A stretch of DNA of 7,048 nt from GCA-016699975 sp964515255 (GCA_964515255.1 CAZETL010000045.1:1-7048), one strand, 5' to 3'. Shown: positions 1 through 6,211, counted from the first letter of the stretch. Program-made: numbers and translations. Notes: generated by a model not told the origin, from the sequence alone.

Positions 1-431
1 CAATTCGTTCCGGGAAATATGACTTCATCCTCCTCAACTACGCCAGCCCTGACATGGTGGGACATACAGGAAACGAGAAAGCTTCGATCGAAGCCATTGA
101 ATCCGTCGACAAATGTCTCTCCATGCTCATCCCGGTCGCGCTCCAAGCCGGCGGAGCGGTATTCATCACTGCCGACCACGGCAATGTCGAGGAAATCAGG
201 AACTTAAAAACCGGGGAAACCGACACGGAGCATTCGAAGAATCCCGTTCCGCTTTGGTTTGTGGCTCCGGACAATCATCGAGAGAAAACAGCCGAGGAAA
301 TTGTGCGGGAAGAAAATCAGGTGGAAGGACTTCTCTCCGATGTCGCTCCAACCATTCTTGACCTCATGGGAATTGAGAAGCCCGAAGAAATGCACAGCCA
401 GAGCCTCAAACGACTCATTGGAAAGGCATAA
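1..431 (+). CDS. gpmI: 2,3-bisphosphoglycerate-independent phosphoglycerate mutase, C-terminal part (5' end outside window)
   Basis: This is the 3' part of a gene whose start lies left of the window; the frame is open from base 3 and ends at TAA 429-431. The enzyme interconverts 3-phosphoglycerate and 2-phosphoglycerate in cytosolic glycolysis using two Mn ions and a phosphoserine. Three metal-ligand motifs of the alkaline-phosphatase-superfamily metal site are visible: DMVGHTG (Asp and His ligands, codons near 51-71), TADHGN (Asp-His pair, near 171-186) and TEHSKNPVP (His ligand, near 225-249). The catalytic serine and the phosphotransferase insertion domain are upstream and cannot be checked. 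The tail SDVAPTILDLMGIEKPEEM is the usual C-terminal signature of the family. It is transcribed toward clpP and the two share the terminator hairpin at 451-481. Identification is firm because the ligands and their spacing match iPGM and not the cofactor-dependent GpmA. Confidence 0.96.
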   Translation, partial: IRSGKYDFILLNYASPDMVGHTGNEKASIEAIESVDKCLSMLIPVALQAGGAVFITADHGNVEEIRNLKTGETDTEHSKNPVPLWFVAPDNHREKTAEEIVREENQVEGLLSDVAPTILDLMGIEKPEEMHSQSLKRLIGKA

Positions 432-450
432 GGAGAAACCACCAGAAAGA

Positions 451-481
451 AAAAACACCCGCCGAAAGAGTGGGTGTTTTT
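451..481. terminator. Bidirectional intrinsic terminator between gpmI and clpP
   Basis: AAAAACACCC (451-460) pairs with GGGTGTTTTT (472-481) around an 11-base loop. Read on the plus strand the stem ends in a T-rich run, and read on the minus strand it ends in six T (positions 455-450), so it can end both the gpmI transcript and the convergent tig-clpP transcript. Confidence 0.88.
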
Positions 482-501
482 CTTTGCGCAGAGGCTTTCC
501 G

Positions 502-1089
502 CTATCGCTCGAGAATCTTATCGACAATGCCGTACGATACCGCCTCGTCAGCGCTCATAAAATAGTCTCTTTCTGTATCCCGAGCAATCTTCAACACTTT
601 TTGTCCGGTATGTTTTGCAAGAATAGCGTTCAACCGATCTCGCGTCGCGAGAATATGGCGAGCATGGATATCAATATCAGTTGCTTGTCCTTCCGTGCCG
701 CCGAGTACTTGATGAATCATCACTTCTCCATTTGGAAGAATCATGCGCTTCCCACGCTCGCCAGCAGCAAGCAGCGTCGCCGCCGCCGAAGCGGCTATGC
801 CGACGCAGATAGTCGAAACGTCCGGCTTCACATACTGCATAGTGTCATAAATCGCAAGAGCGGATGTCACAACGCCTCCGGGAGAATTGATATACATACG
901 GATATCCTCTTTCGGACTTTGCGATTCAAGAAAAAGAAGCTGTGCAATAACCGCATTCGCCACACCGTCATCAATCGGCGTTCCGATAAAAATAATGCGA
1001 TCTTTGAGAAGCCTCGAATAAATATCGTAAGCCCGCTCCCCGTAACTAGTTTTCTCGATCACTGTCGGGATAAGATACTGATTCTTCAT
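502..1089 (-). CDS. clpP: ATP-dependent Clp protease proteolytic subunit ClpP
   Basis: Serine peptidase that forms the 14-subunit cytosolic chamber and degrades proteins fed in by a Clp/Hsp100 ATPase. From the ATG at 1089 the product is 195 residues, the normal size. The beginning, YLIPTVIEKTSYGERAYDIY, is the standard ClpP N-terminal segment. The triad is complete: Ser in GIAASAAA (residue 101), His in MIHQ (residue 126) and Asp in ERDYF (residue 175). The reading frame continues upstream to a TTG at 1137, which would add 16 residues; I chose the ATG because it matches the family start. A GGAGG lies at 1115-1111, 21 bases before the ATG, too far for an ordinary ribosome binding site. It follows tig by 57 bases on the same strand and is probably co-transcribed with it. 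No clpX is adjacent in the window, unlike the common tig-clpP-clpX order. Confidence 0.96.
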   Translation of the reverse strand: MKNQYLIPTVIEKTSYGERAYDIYSRLLKDRIIFIGTPIDDGVANAVIAQLLFLESQSPKEDIRMYINSPGGVVTSALAIYDTMQYVKPDVSTICVGIAASAAATLLAAGERGKRMILPNGEVMIHQVLGGTEGQATDIDIHARHILATRDRLNAILAKHTGQKVLKIARDTERDYFMSADEAVSYGIVDKILER

Positions 1090-1146
1090 AGGTAAAGAGG
1101 CTTGAATTATCCTCCAGGCGCGAAATTTATCAAGCAATCGGGCTAT

Positions 1147-2442
1147 TTACTTCATGTTTTCCAGGAATTCCAATACCTTCTCGTTGCGAATACGCCCTTT
1201 CGCATACTGATGCAGACGATTGAGATCCACGTCTTTCTCTACTTGTTTTGTATTTCGATAAAATCGAAGCGTTCGATTCATTTCCTCCTCAACTTCATCA
1301 TTTGACGGCTCAATACCACGATCTCGAGCCACTCGCTCGAACGCAAGCGCCGAAAGCACCCTCTTTCTTGCCTGAGGGTCCCATTCCTTTTCAATATCTT
1401 CGCGAGTCTTCTTGGATTTTTCCAAGAACTCATCAAGCGTCGTCTGAATATTTGAAAGTTGAAGCTCGAACTCGGCGAACATCTTGCCGAATTCTTCTGC
1501 AAGGAGCACATCGGGAATATCCGCTGTCGCAGAAGCAACCAAGGCGTCAACCAAAGCGCCTCGCCTCTCTTCAGAAAGCGAATGTTTTCTCTCTTCAAGC
1601 AATCCCTCCCGAATATTTTTCGAGAGCGCATCGAGATTCTCGAAGCTTCCGAGAGATACCGCGAAAGCATCATCAATTTCCGGAATAATCCGGTCTTCCA
1701 CCGCTTTCAACTTCACTTCGAAATGAGCCTGTTTTCCCGCAAGATGAGGCGCGTGATATGTATCCGGAAACATCAAGTCGAAGGATTTCTCTTCATTCGC
1801 TTTCATTCCGACAATCGCTTCCTCAAAGCCAGGAATGAATACTCCCTTCCCGAGAACGAGCCGATGCCCGCGAGCACTGCCGTTCTCAATCGGAACTCCA
1901 TTCTGCATGACTCGGAAATCAACCTCCACTTCGTCTCCTTTTCGCGCTTCTCGATGTACTGCGACGAGTTTCGCCCGACTTTCGGCAAGTTTCCGAAGTT
2001 CTTCCGTCACCTCTTCTTCTTTCACTTCCGCCTCCCTTCCGACAAATGAAGCTTTCGCTTTCCGAACAGCTTTTTCCCAGTCCAACAACTCGAGTTCCGG
2101 AATCACGGCAGTTTGAATCACATATTCGAGCTCACCCCCCTCATCATATTGCTTCAAGTTCGCCTCCGGACGACCTAAAGCTTCAATGTCCGGATGCTTT
2201 CGAAGCACCTCGCCATACGATTCGCGTATTGCATGCTCGGCAGCCTCGGCGAGTATCGTGCCTTTCCCAACTTTCTTCTCCACGAGTTCTCGCGGCGCCT
2301 TCCCGGATCGAAAACCCTCGATTTTGACGCTCTTCGAAATCTCCTCAAGCGCGTGCTGGAAAGACTTTTTCCAATCATCCCACGCGAGCTTCACGGAAAT
2401 CTCAACTCGCGACTTCGGCAACTTCTTAATATCGACATGCAT
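1147..2442 (-). CDS. tig: Trigger factor, ribosome-associated chaperone
   Basis: Trigger factor binds at the ribosome exit tunnel and shields nascent chains; its middle domain is an FKBP-type peptidyl-prolyl isomerase. The 431-residue length is typical. Domains in order: an N-terminal ribosome-binding domain (about 1-120) with the signature GFRSGKAP at 43-50; the FKBP-type domain (about 165-250) with PGFEEAIVGMKANEEKSF (204-221) and FPDTYHAPHLAGK (225-237); and a long helical C-terminal substrate cradle (about 255-431), starting with IPEIDDAFAVSLGSF. The ATG at 2442 has no Shine-Dalgarno sequence. A possible extended -10 promoter about 40 bases upstream would give a leader of about 30 bases. 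It is first in a likely tig-clpP unit, separated from ppa by a strong terminator. Family assignment is firm; the promoter is tentative. Confidence 0.95.
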   Translation of the reverse strand: MHVDIKKLPKSRVEISVKLAWDDWKKSFQHALEEISKSVKIEGFRSGKAPRELVEKKVGKGTILAEAAEHAIRESYGEVLRKHPDIEALGRPEANLKQYDEGGELEYVIQTAVIPELELLDWEKAVRKAKASFVGREAEVKEEEVTEELRKLAESRAKLVAVHREARKGDEVEVDFRVMQNGVPIENGSARGHRLVLGKGVFIPGFEEAIVGMKANEEKSFDLMFPDTYHAPHLAGKQAHFEVKLKAVEDRIIPEIDDAFAVSLGSFENLDALSKNIREGLLEERKHSLSEERRGALVDALVASATADIPDVLLAEEFGKMFAEFELQLSNIQTTLDEFLEKSKKTREDIEKEWDPQARKRVLSALAFERVARDRGIEPSNDEVEEEMNRTLRFYRNTKQVEKDVDLNRLHQYAKGRIRNEKVLEFLENMK

Positions 2443-2478
2443 ATGCCAAGCAAATAGTACGAATAAACAGGGACTAAC

Positions 2479-2487
2479 GGTATATCA
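2479..2487 (-). promoter_or_regulatory. Possible extended -10 promoter for tig-clpP
   Basis: On the minus strand TGATATACC reads as TGn followed by a -10 element TATACC (4 of 6 consensus positions). No good -35 lies 16-18 bases upstream; TTGGCA is present, but 22 bases away. It lies between the ppa terminator and the tig ATG, where a promoter is expected, and would start RNA near 2472. It rests on one short motif, so it is tentative. Confidence 0.35.
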
Positions 2488-2520
2488 TCCCACATTCCCC
2501 ATAACCTGCCAAGACTCCGG

Positions 2521-2561
2521 AAAAAAGCCGAAGGAGCAGGGTTTCCTCCCGCTCCTTCGGC
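2521..2561 (-). terminator. Intrinsic terminator after ppa
   Basis: Perfect 11-base-pair stem: on the minus strand GCCGAAGGAGC (2561-2551) pairs with GCTCCTTCGGC (2537-2527), with a 13-base loop, followed directly by six T (2526-2521). It begins 20 bases after the ppa stop codon and should separate nusA-ppa from tig-clpP. Confidence 0.93.
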
Positions 2562-2581
2562 CATCCAAATTCAACGGAGCT

Positions 2582-3115
2582 TTACTTTTCGAATTTTTCA
2601 GCGTATAGCCGAATTCCTTTTTTCACAGCAGCTAAGCCCTCTTTTTTTCCTTCAAATCCTTTCACGACAACCTTTTTTCCGTCTTCAATAGATTTGTACG
2701 TTTCAAAAAAATGCTTCATTTCTTTCAGGGTGTGCGGGTTTACATCTTTCAGATTCTTCACGCCGTCCCAACGAGGATCATCAGCCGGAACAGCAATAAC
2801 CTTGTCATCTCCCTCTCCGCAATCAACCATATGCATCACGCCCACGACGCGGGCCGACACGAGAATTCCAGGGGAGAGCGGGTATGTGGAGAAAAGCGCC
2901 ACATCGAGAGCATCTCCGTCATCCCAAAGCGTCCGCGGGACAAATCCATAATCAAACGGATAGTCCTGAGACGTCTTCATAGCGCGATCAAGCTTGATAA
3001 GGCCAGTTTCTTTATCAATTTCGTATTTGTTCTTCGATCCCTTCGGGCACTCGATGATCACATTCACAATCTCTGGAGCCTCTTCGCCAAAAGAAAGATC
3101 TTGCCACAAATTCAT
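2582..3115 (-). CDS. ppa: Inorganic pyrophosphatase (family I, soluble)
   Basis: Hydrolyses pyrophosphate to two phosphates in the cytosol, pulling polymer synthesis forward. From the ATG at 3115 the product is 177 residues, the usual family I size, and begins MNLWQDL like other bacterial Ppa proteins. A TTG at 3142 would add nine residues and is less likely. Active-site residues matching E. coli Ppa are present: Glu22, Lys30, Glu32, Arg44, Tyr52, Tyr56, the acidic triplet Asp66/Asp68/Asp71, Asp98, Asp103, Lys105, and Tyr140-Lys141. The triplet motif reads DGDALD, with Ala69 where the family normally has Pro or Glu; the metal-binding aspartates are intact. No Shine-Dalgarno is seen upstream. 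It starts 60 bases after nusA with no terminator between, so it is probably co-transcribed with nusA, and it ends at the strong hairpin 2521-2561. Confidence 0.95.
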   Translation of the reverse strand: MNLWQDLSFGEEAPEIVNVIIECPKGSKNKYEIDKETGLIKLDRAMKTSQDYPFDYGFVPRTLWDDGDALDVALFSTYPLSPGILVSARVVGVMHMVDCGEGDDKVIAVPADDPRWDGVKNLKDVNPHTLKEMKHFFETYKSIEDGKKVVVKGFEGKKEGLAAVKKGIRLYAEKFEK

Positions 3116-3175
3116 AGCGTGGACTTTAGATTGATTAAACAATGAACGTCACAAAATCACCACAAGGACAATCCC

Positions 3176-4612
3176 CTACTCCTGTTCTTTCTTCTCTTCG
3201 GAAGAAGCAGCGTCGCCCAACGCCTCTTCTTTGGCGGACTGCCCCGTCTCTTCCAAAGAAATTTCCTCAGCCGAAAGTTGCAAAGCATCCTCCGCCAGAG
3301 GAGCACTCGCAGTAGCTATCTCGGAAACTTCCGAAGATTTTCTCGTTCCGCTCCCCGCGATATCGATGCGGAACCCGGTCAATTTCGACGCCAATCGGAC
3401 GTTCTGTCCTCTCCGTCCAATCGCAAGGGACAGCTGATCTTCGGAGACATGAACCAATGCGCTTCTTCCGGATTCGTCAAATTCCACCCGACTCACTTTG
3501 GCAGGAGAAAGAGCGGCCTTAATAAATTTCTCCGAGTCGCTATTCCACTCAATGATGTCGATTTTCTCACCCCCAAGCTCGTCAATAACCGCCTGAACCC
3601 GCGTCCCCTTTTGACCAACGCACGACCCAATCGGATCAACTCCCTCCTCCGAAGTAAAAACGGCGATCTTTGTCCGGGATCCGGCTTCTCGGGCAATCGC
3701 CTTGATCTCGACGACGCCGGAGAAAATTTCTGGAACCTCAAGCGTAAAAAGATGGCGCACCATCTCCGCATGCGCCCGCGAGAGCGTTATCCCGGGACCC
3801 TTCGCATCGGCCTCCACACGGAGGAGATACACCTTGACCCGCTGACCAATACGATAATTTTCCCCTTCCACTTGTTCCGACGGGAAAAGCGCTCCAACCG
3901 ATTTCCCAAGATCAATAAAGACTATTCGCCCGTCAATTCGTTGGACGACTCCGTTCACGATAGTCCCTTCCTTACTCTTGTACTCGGCAAACATGCTCTC
4001 GCGCTCAGCCTCGCGAATTCGCTGGATAATGACCTGCTTCGCCGTCTGCGCGGCGACACGACCGAACTCCTGTTTCGGTTCAAGTTCGATATCAACAGTC
4101 TCGCCGAGAGCCGCATCCGCTCGAATTGCGCGAGCTTCTTCAAGAATAATGTCTCGCTCACTATTAAATCGCGGAAGTCTTGCTTCCTCGGCGGCGTTCC
4201 CCTCGACGATTTCCTCTTCCTTTGGAGCGCGTGCCACACGACGCCCTCCCTCCTCGGGAGTCTCCTCCTCCACCTCTTCCTCCGAGATAAATTCCCGCAC
4301 CGTTTCATCAACGACTTCCTTCACCAGAAAATAGCGGGCTGTCTTCGAAGCGCGATCGAATTCAGAGCGAATCACTTGCCCTCGCTTTCCGTAGTCCTTC
4401 TTGTACGCGGCGGCAAGGGCAGCCTCGACGACTTCGATTACCTTCTCTTCCGAAATGCCTTTTTCTTCGGCAAGCTGAAGGACGGCGCTCCCGAACTCAC
4501 CGAGACGTATCGACCCGGATGGAGCATTTTTCTTTGCCGCATCTTCGTCCGATTCCTCATCCTCTTCGAGTTCGACATCTTCATCGAGCATCGCGTTTTT
4601 CTTTCGAGCCAT
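3176..4612 (-). CDS. nusA: Transcription termination/antitermination factor NusA
   Basis: NusA binds RNA polymerase and emerging RNA and modulates pausing, intrinsic termination and antitermination. The 478-residue product shows, in order: an acidic Lys/Glu/Asp-rich extension (1-33); the polymerase-binding N-terminal domain (about 34-210) beginning LGEFGSAVLQLAEEKGIS, interrupted by an acidic low-complexity segment (about 110-150); an S1 domain (about 214-280, with FIDLGKSVGALFPSEQ); KH1 (about 290-360, loop GSCVGQKGTRV at 329-339); KH2 (about 365-420, loop AIGRRGQNVRLA at 397-408); and an acidic tail (about 425-478). The tail is not recognisably the paired acidic repeats of E. coli NusA. The ATG at 4612 follows a weak purine-rich GAGAG. 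Expression is probably driven by the consensus promoter at 4764-4792 through a leader with an early terminator, and ppa follows downstream. Confidence 0.95.
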   Translation of the reverse strand: MARKKNAMLDEDVELEEDEESDEDAAKKNAPSGSIRLGEFGSAVLQLAEEKGISEEKVIEVVEAALAAAYKKDYGKRGQVIRSEFDRASKTARYFLVKEVVDETVREFISEEEVEEETPEEGGRRVARAPKEEEIVEGNAAEEARLPRFNSERDIILEEARAIRADAALGETVDIELEPKQEFGRVAAQTAKQVIIQRIREAERESMFAEYKSKEGTIVNGVVQRIDGRIVFIDLGKSVGALFPSEQVEGENYRIGQRVKVYLLRVEADAKGPGITLSRAHAEMVRHLFTLEVPEIFSGVVEIKAIAREAGSRTKIAVFTSEEGVDPIGSCVGQKGTRVQAVIDELGGEKIDIIEWNSDSEKFIKAALSPAKVSRVEFDESGRSALVHVSEDQLSLAIGRRGQNVRLASKLTGFRIDIAGSGTRKSSEVSEIATASAPLAEDALQLSAEEISLEETGQSAKEEALGDAASSEEKKEQE

Positions 4613-4709
4613 AGACTCTCTTGTTATTGAAACTTACATCAAAAATGGAAACTTGTCCGGGAACGGAACTTCGCTCGGAAGAATTCCAGAAAACGCGAAT
4701 CCTTCCCAC

Positions 4710-4735
4710 AAAAAACGGCCCGCTTACGCGAACCG
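4710..4735 (-). terminator. Terminator hairpin in the nusA leader, probable attenuator
   Basis: As minus-strand RNA, CGGUUCGC (4735-4728) pairs with GCGGGCCG (4723-4716). This is an 8-base-pair stem with two G-U pairs, closed by the GNRA-type tetraloop GUAA (4727-4724) and followed by six U (4715-4710). It starts only about 20 bases after the predicted nusA transcription start and about 100 bases before the nusA ATG. No gene lies upstream on this strand that it could end, so its natural role would be premature termination of the nusA leader. The structure is read directly; the regulatory role is inferred. Confidence 0.7.
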
Positions 4736-4763
4736 AAGAACACTGACACCAAAACCTGCCAAG

Positions 4764-4792
4764 AGTATAGCATCGGAAAAGATTTGTGTCAA
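4764..4792 (-). promoter_or_regulatory. Sigma70-type promoter for nusA-ppa
   Basis: On the minus strand: a -35 box TTGACA (4792-4787, perfect consensus), a 17-base spacer, and a -10 box TATACT (4769-4764, five of six), preceded by TGC, which adds an extended -10. RNA should start near 4757. It points at nusA, whose ATG is about 145 bases downstream. Confidence 0.9.
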
Positions 4793-4814
4793 CCCTGGCG
4801 CATGCCGGAATTCA

Positions 4815-4843
4815 TTGACTTTTCCTGAGAAAAATGCTACTCT
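4815..4843 (+). promoter_or_regulatory. Sigma70-type promoter for the SPFH operon
   Basis: A -35 box TTGACT (4815-4820, five of six), a 17-base spacer, and a -10 box TACTCT (4838-4843, four of six), preceded by TGC (4835-4837) as an extended -10. RNA should start near 4850, giving a leader of about 95 bases to the ATG at 4945, or 38 bases to the alternative ATG at 4888. It is divergent to the nusA promoter. Confidence 0.75.
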
Positions 4844-4933
4844 GCATAGCCGCCCGAAATCCTTTCTTTATCGCCGAAAAGGCCTGAATGAAAGAAAACG
4901 AGGCGGCAGACAAGCAGTTTTTTGACAACGTGA

Positions 4934-4938
4934 AGGAG
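4934..4938 (+). promoter_or_regulatory. Ribosome binding site deciding the SPFH gene start
   Basis: AGGAG (within GAAGGAG) lies six bases before the ATG at 4945, an optimal Shine-Dalgarno spacing. The in-frame alternative ATG at 4888 has only a partial AAGG five bases upstream. This favours 4945. Confidence 0.65.
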
Positions 4939-4944
4939 CTAGAA

Positions 4945-5276
4945 ATGACCAACAGTGGCAATCTTTGGGTGAATGCTTTTCTTTTCCTTTTTGGAAAAGA
5001 TGGAAAAAGAGGGATAATTATTCCCCTTGGAATAATTCTTTTTCTCTCGCTTATAGGTGAAATGGTTTTTGACTGGGGAAGTGTGGGAGCTTTCTTTGTG
5101 GAAATAGTCCTTCTCTCGCTCTTCCCGGTGTACCTCTGGTACGGCTTCAAAACCGTTTCGGCGGATCCAATAACCGCTGCGGTAATGCAACTCTTCGGAA
5201 ACTATACCGGCGGACTCAAAGGTCCCGGGTTACGATTTTACCCTCCCGGATTCTCATCAGTTGATATAAATGTAAC
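4945..5276 (+). CDS. SPFH/band-7 family membrane protein, N-terminal fragment before assembly gap
   Basis: First 110 complete codons of a gene that continues after the N run. The start at 4945 is chosen for its Shine-Dalgarno sequence; ATG 4888 in the same frame would add 19 hydrophilic residues. After a short basic segment (GKDGKRG, 17-23) come two hydrophobic segments, about 23-42 and 46-68, joined by a very short turn. This makes a membrane hairpin, which by the positive-inside rule should leave both ends in the cytoplasm. From about residue 78 the SPFH domain begins, with LFGNYTGGLKGPGLRFYPPGF, matching the family's typical opening (a conserved Gly-rich stretch then PGL.F..P). SPFH proteins oligomerise on membranes as scaffolds and often regulate membrane proteases or microdomains. 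The apparent stop at 5338-5340 in this frame lies beyond the gap and is probably an artefact. Confidence 0.82.
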
Positions 5277-5286
5277 NNNNNNNNNN
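5277..5286. other. Assembly gap (10 N) inside the SPFH gene
   Basis: Ten undetermined bases. The coding frame before the gap and the frame after it differ, so 10 cannot be the true length: for one continuous protein the missing length must be a multiple of three, and zero is possible. A round 10-base run is typical of a scaffolder placeholder. Confidence 0.95.
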
Positions 5287-5287
5287 C

Positions 5288-6211
5288 ACAAACAAGGATA
5301 TCTCCTTGGAAACGAGGGTTACCGATCGATCCGCCATTAGGATGGAAGTGGGCATCACTTTCAAACCCAATGTAAAAAACGGTGATGAAGCCGTTAATTT
5401 TATAAGGGCGGGGAAAGAAATCGGAGTGTTCAACATTTTCAGCGACGTTGTCTCAACGGCGATACGCCAATGGGCAACTTCCCCGGAAGAAGGTCCGGCA
5501 ACATGGATGGATGCCGTCTCAAGCCGAGAAGAGGCGCTTGTCGTTCTGTTACAAGCAGTAAACGGCAATGCCATTCTCGGAAATTCCGATGAGCAAATCG
5601 AGAAAGCACGAGCCATTCTCCAACGAATCGGAGTACCCCTCGTCATTCTCTACAAGAGAAAAACTTTCCCGAAGAAGGAGCCTAACGAAATAGAGGCGGC
5701 ACAGTGGGGAGGAAAATGGAAAGGCAACGATCATAAGGACGGGAAGAACCAGGATTGGGAAATATACAGGGACAGAGTATCCGGCCTTTCAACCGAAGAA
5801 GACAGCACCCTTGAGATATCTCTTGGGTGCGTCCGGGAACATCTTCGTACCGCACGCCAGGGAAATGCCGACATCGCCATTAAAGATCTCGGCGTTATCC
5901 TTACTCGCCTCAACATTAAAGAGGTACAACCTCTTGGAGATGTAGCGAAAGCAGCCGAAAAACAAGCCAAAGAGGAACAAGAGCGGCTCGGAGAAATAAC
6001 TGAGCTCAATCATGTCGCAGAGAGAATCAAGACTCTCTCCGAAAGAGCAAAGATTCCGCCAGCGCTTGCCGCTGAAATGGTTCAGACAGAACGCGGAAAA
6101 GTCGTAAAGAAGATCAAGGAAAACAAGTACAACCTTTCTCCGGAGATACTCGCAGCTCTTCCGGAAATCCTCAATTCCATCATGGGAAATCGCGGAGGAA
6201 ATAACCCATGA
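5288..6211 (+). CDS. SPFH/band-7 family membrane protein, C-terminal fragment after assembly gap
   Basis: Continuation of the gene at 4945. The frame is open from the first complete codon after the gap (TNKDISLETRV...) for 307 residues to TGA 6209-6211; the joined protein would be about 418 residues. The opening continues the SPFH beta strands, and residues such as SDVVSTAIRQWAT (about 46-58 counted from the TTG at 5306) fit the helix that follows. The closing half, LGVILTRLNIKEVQP (195-209) then KAAEKQAKEEQER (215-227), is the classic SPFH end leading into a charged helix. Between them is an unusually long hydrophilic stretch (about 92-187). The C-terminal part (228-301) is helical and charged, ending in an Asn/Gly-rich tail. 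It overlaps the next gene by four bases (ATGA), so translation of the two is probably coupled. A start at the TTG 5306 is unlikely. Family is well supported; exact function is unknown. Confidence 0.82.
   Translation, partial: TNKDISLETRVTDRSAIRMEVGITFKPNVKNGDEAVNFIRAGKEIGVFNIFSDVVSTAIRQWATSPEEGPATWMDAVSSREEALVVLLQAVNGNAILGNSDEQIEKARAILQRIGVPLVILYKRKTFPKKEPNEIEAAQWGGKWKGNDHKDGKNQDWEIYRDRVSGLSTEEDSTLEISLGCVREHLRTARQGNADIAIKDLGVILTRLNIKEVQPLGDVAKAAEKQAKEEQERLGEITELNHVAERIKTLSERAKIPPALAAEMVQTERGKVVKKIKENKYNLSPEILAALPEILNSIMGNRGGNNP
6194..6198 (+). promoter_or_regulatory. Ribosome binding site for the downstream membrane protein
   Basis: GGAGG lies nine bases before the ATG at 6208, inside the end of the SPFH gene. 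It supports that start and independent or coupled initiation. Confidence 0.75.

Larger units (their letters stand above)
4613..4944. other. Divergent intergenic control region between nusA and the SPFH operon
   Basis: This 332-base stretch has no gene I can support. It holds the nusA promoter and its leader hairpin on the minus strand, and the SPFH-operon promoter on the plus strand. The two -35 boxes are 22 bases apart, back to back. The nusA leader from about 4757 to 4613 is about 145 bases; besides the terminator hairpin it has a weaker hairpin near 4665-4687. The plus-strand frame is open from an ATG at 4888, which could extend the SPFH protein by 19 residues. Confidence 0.7.

Noticed and set aside
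259..1095. A 278-codon plus-strand frame running from gpmI across clpP
   Set aside because: It overlaps gpmI in another frame, crosses the terminator at 451-481, and is antisense to conserved ClpP; no family features.
1459..2049. A 196-codon plus-strand frame opposite tig
   Set aside because: It is antisense to a firmly identified trigger factor and shows no motif.
2503..2513. An 11-base word AACCTGCCAAG shared by the regions upstream of tig (2503-2513) and nusA (4753-4763)
   Set aside because: It sits at the predicted start site of nusA but well upstream of the tentative tig -10, so it has no common position. Several 11-base matches are expected by chance in a window this size.
3278..4630. 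A 450-codon open frame on the plus strand opposite nusA
   Set aside because: It lies entirely antisense to a clearly conserved NusA. The protein has no recognisable domain, an Arg/Ser/Leu-rich composition typical of a shadow frame, and no promoter or ribosome binding site.
4665..4687. A second hairpin in the nusA leader (CTTC/GAAG and GGAA/TTCC with a bulge)
   Set aside because: Short, bulged and without a U-tract; I could not show that it competes with the terminator stem as an antiterminator.
4716..4735. A tRNA or other structured RNA gene in the nusA upstream region
   Set aside because: Only a single short hairpin with a U-tract is present; no cloverleaf or other stems could be drawn.
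5306..5340. An independent gene starting at TTG 5306, or a gene ending at the TAG at 5338-5340
   Set aside because: Both follow from the 10-N placeholder shifting the frame; the sequence on each side of the gap fits one continuous SPFH domain.
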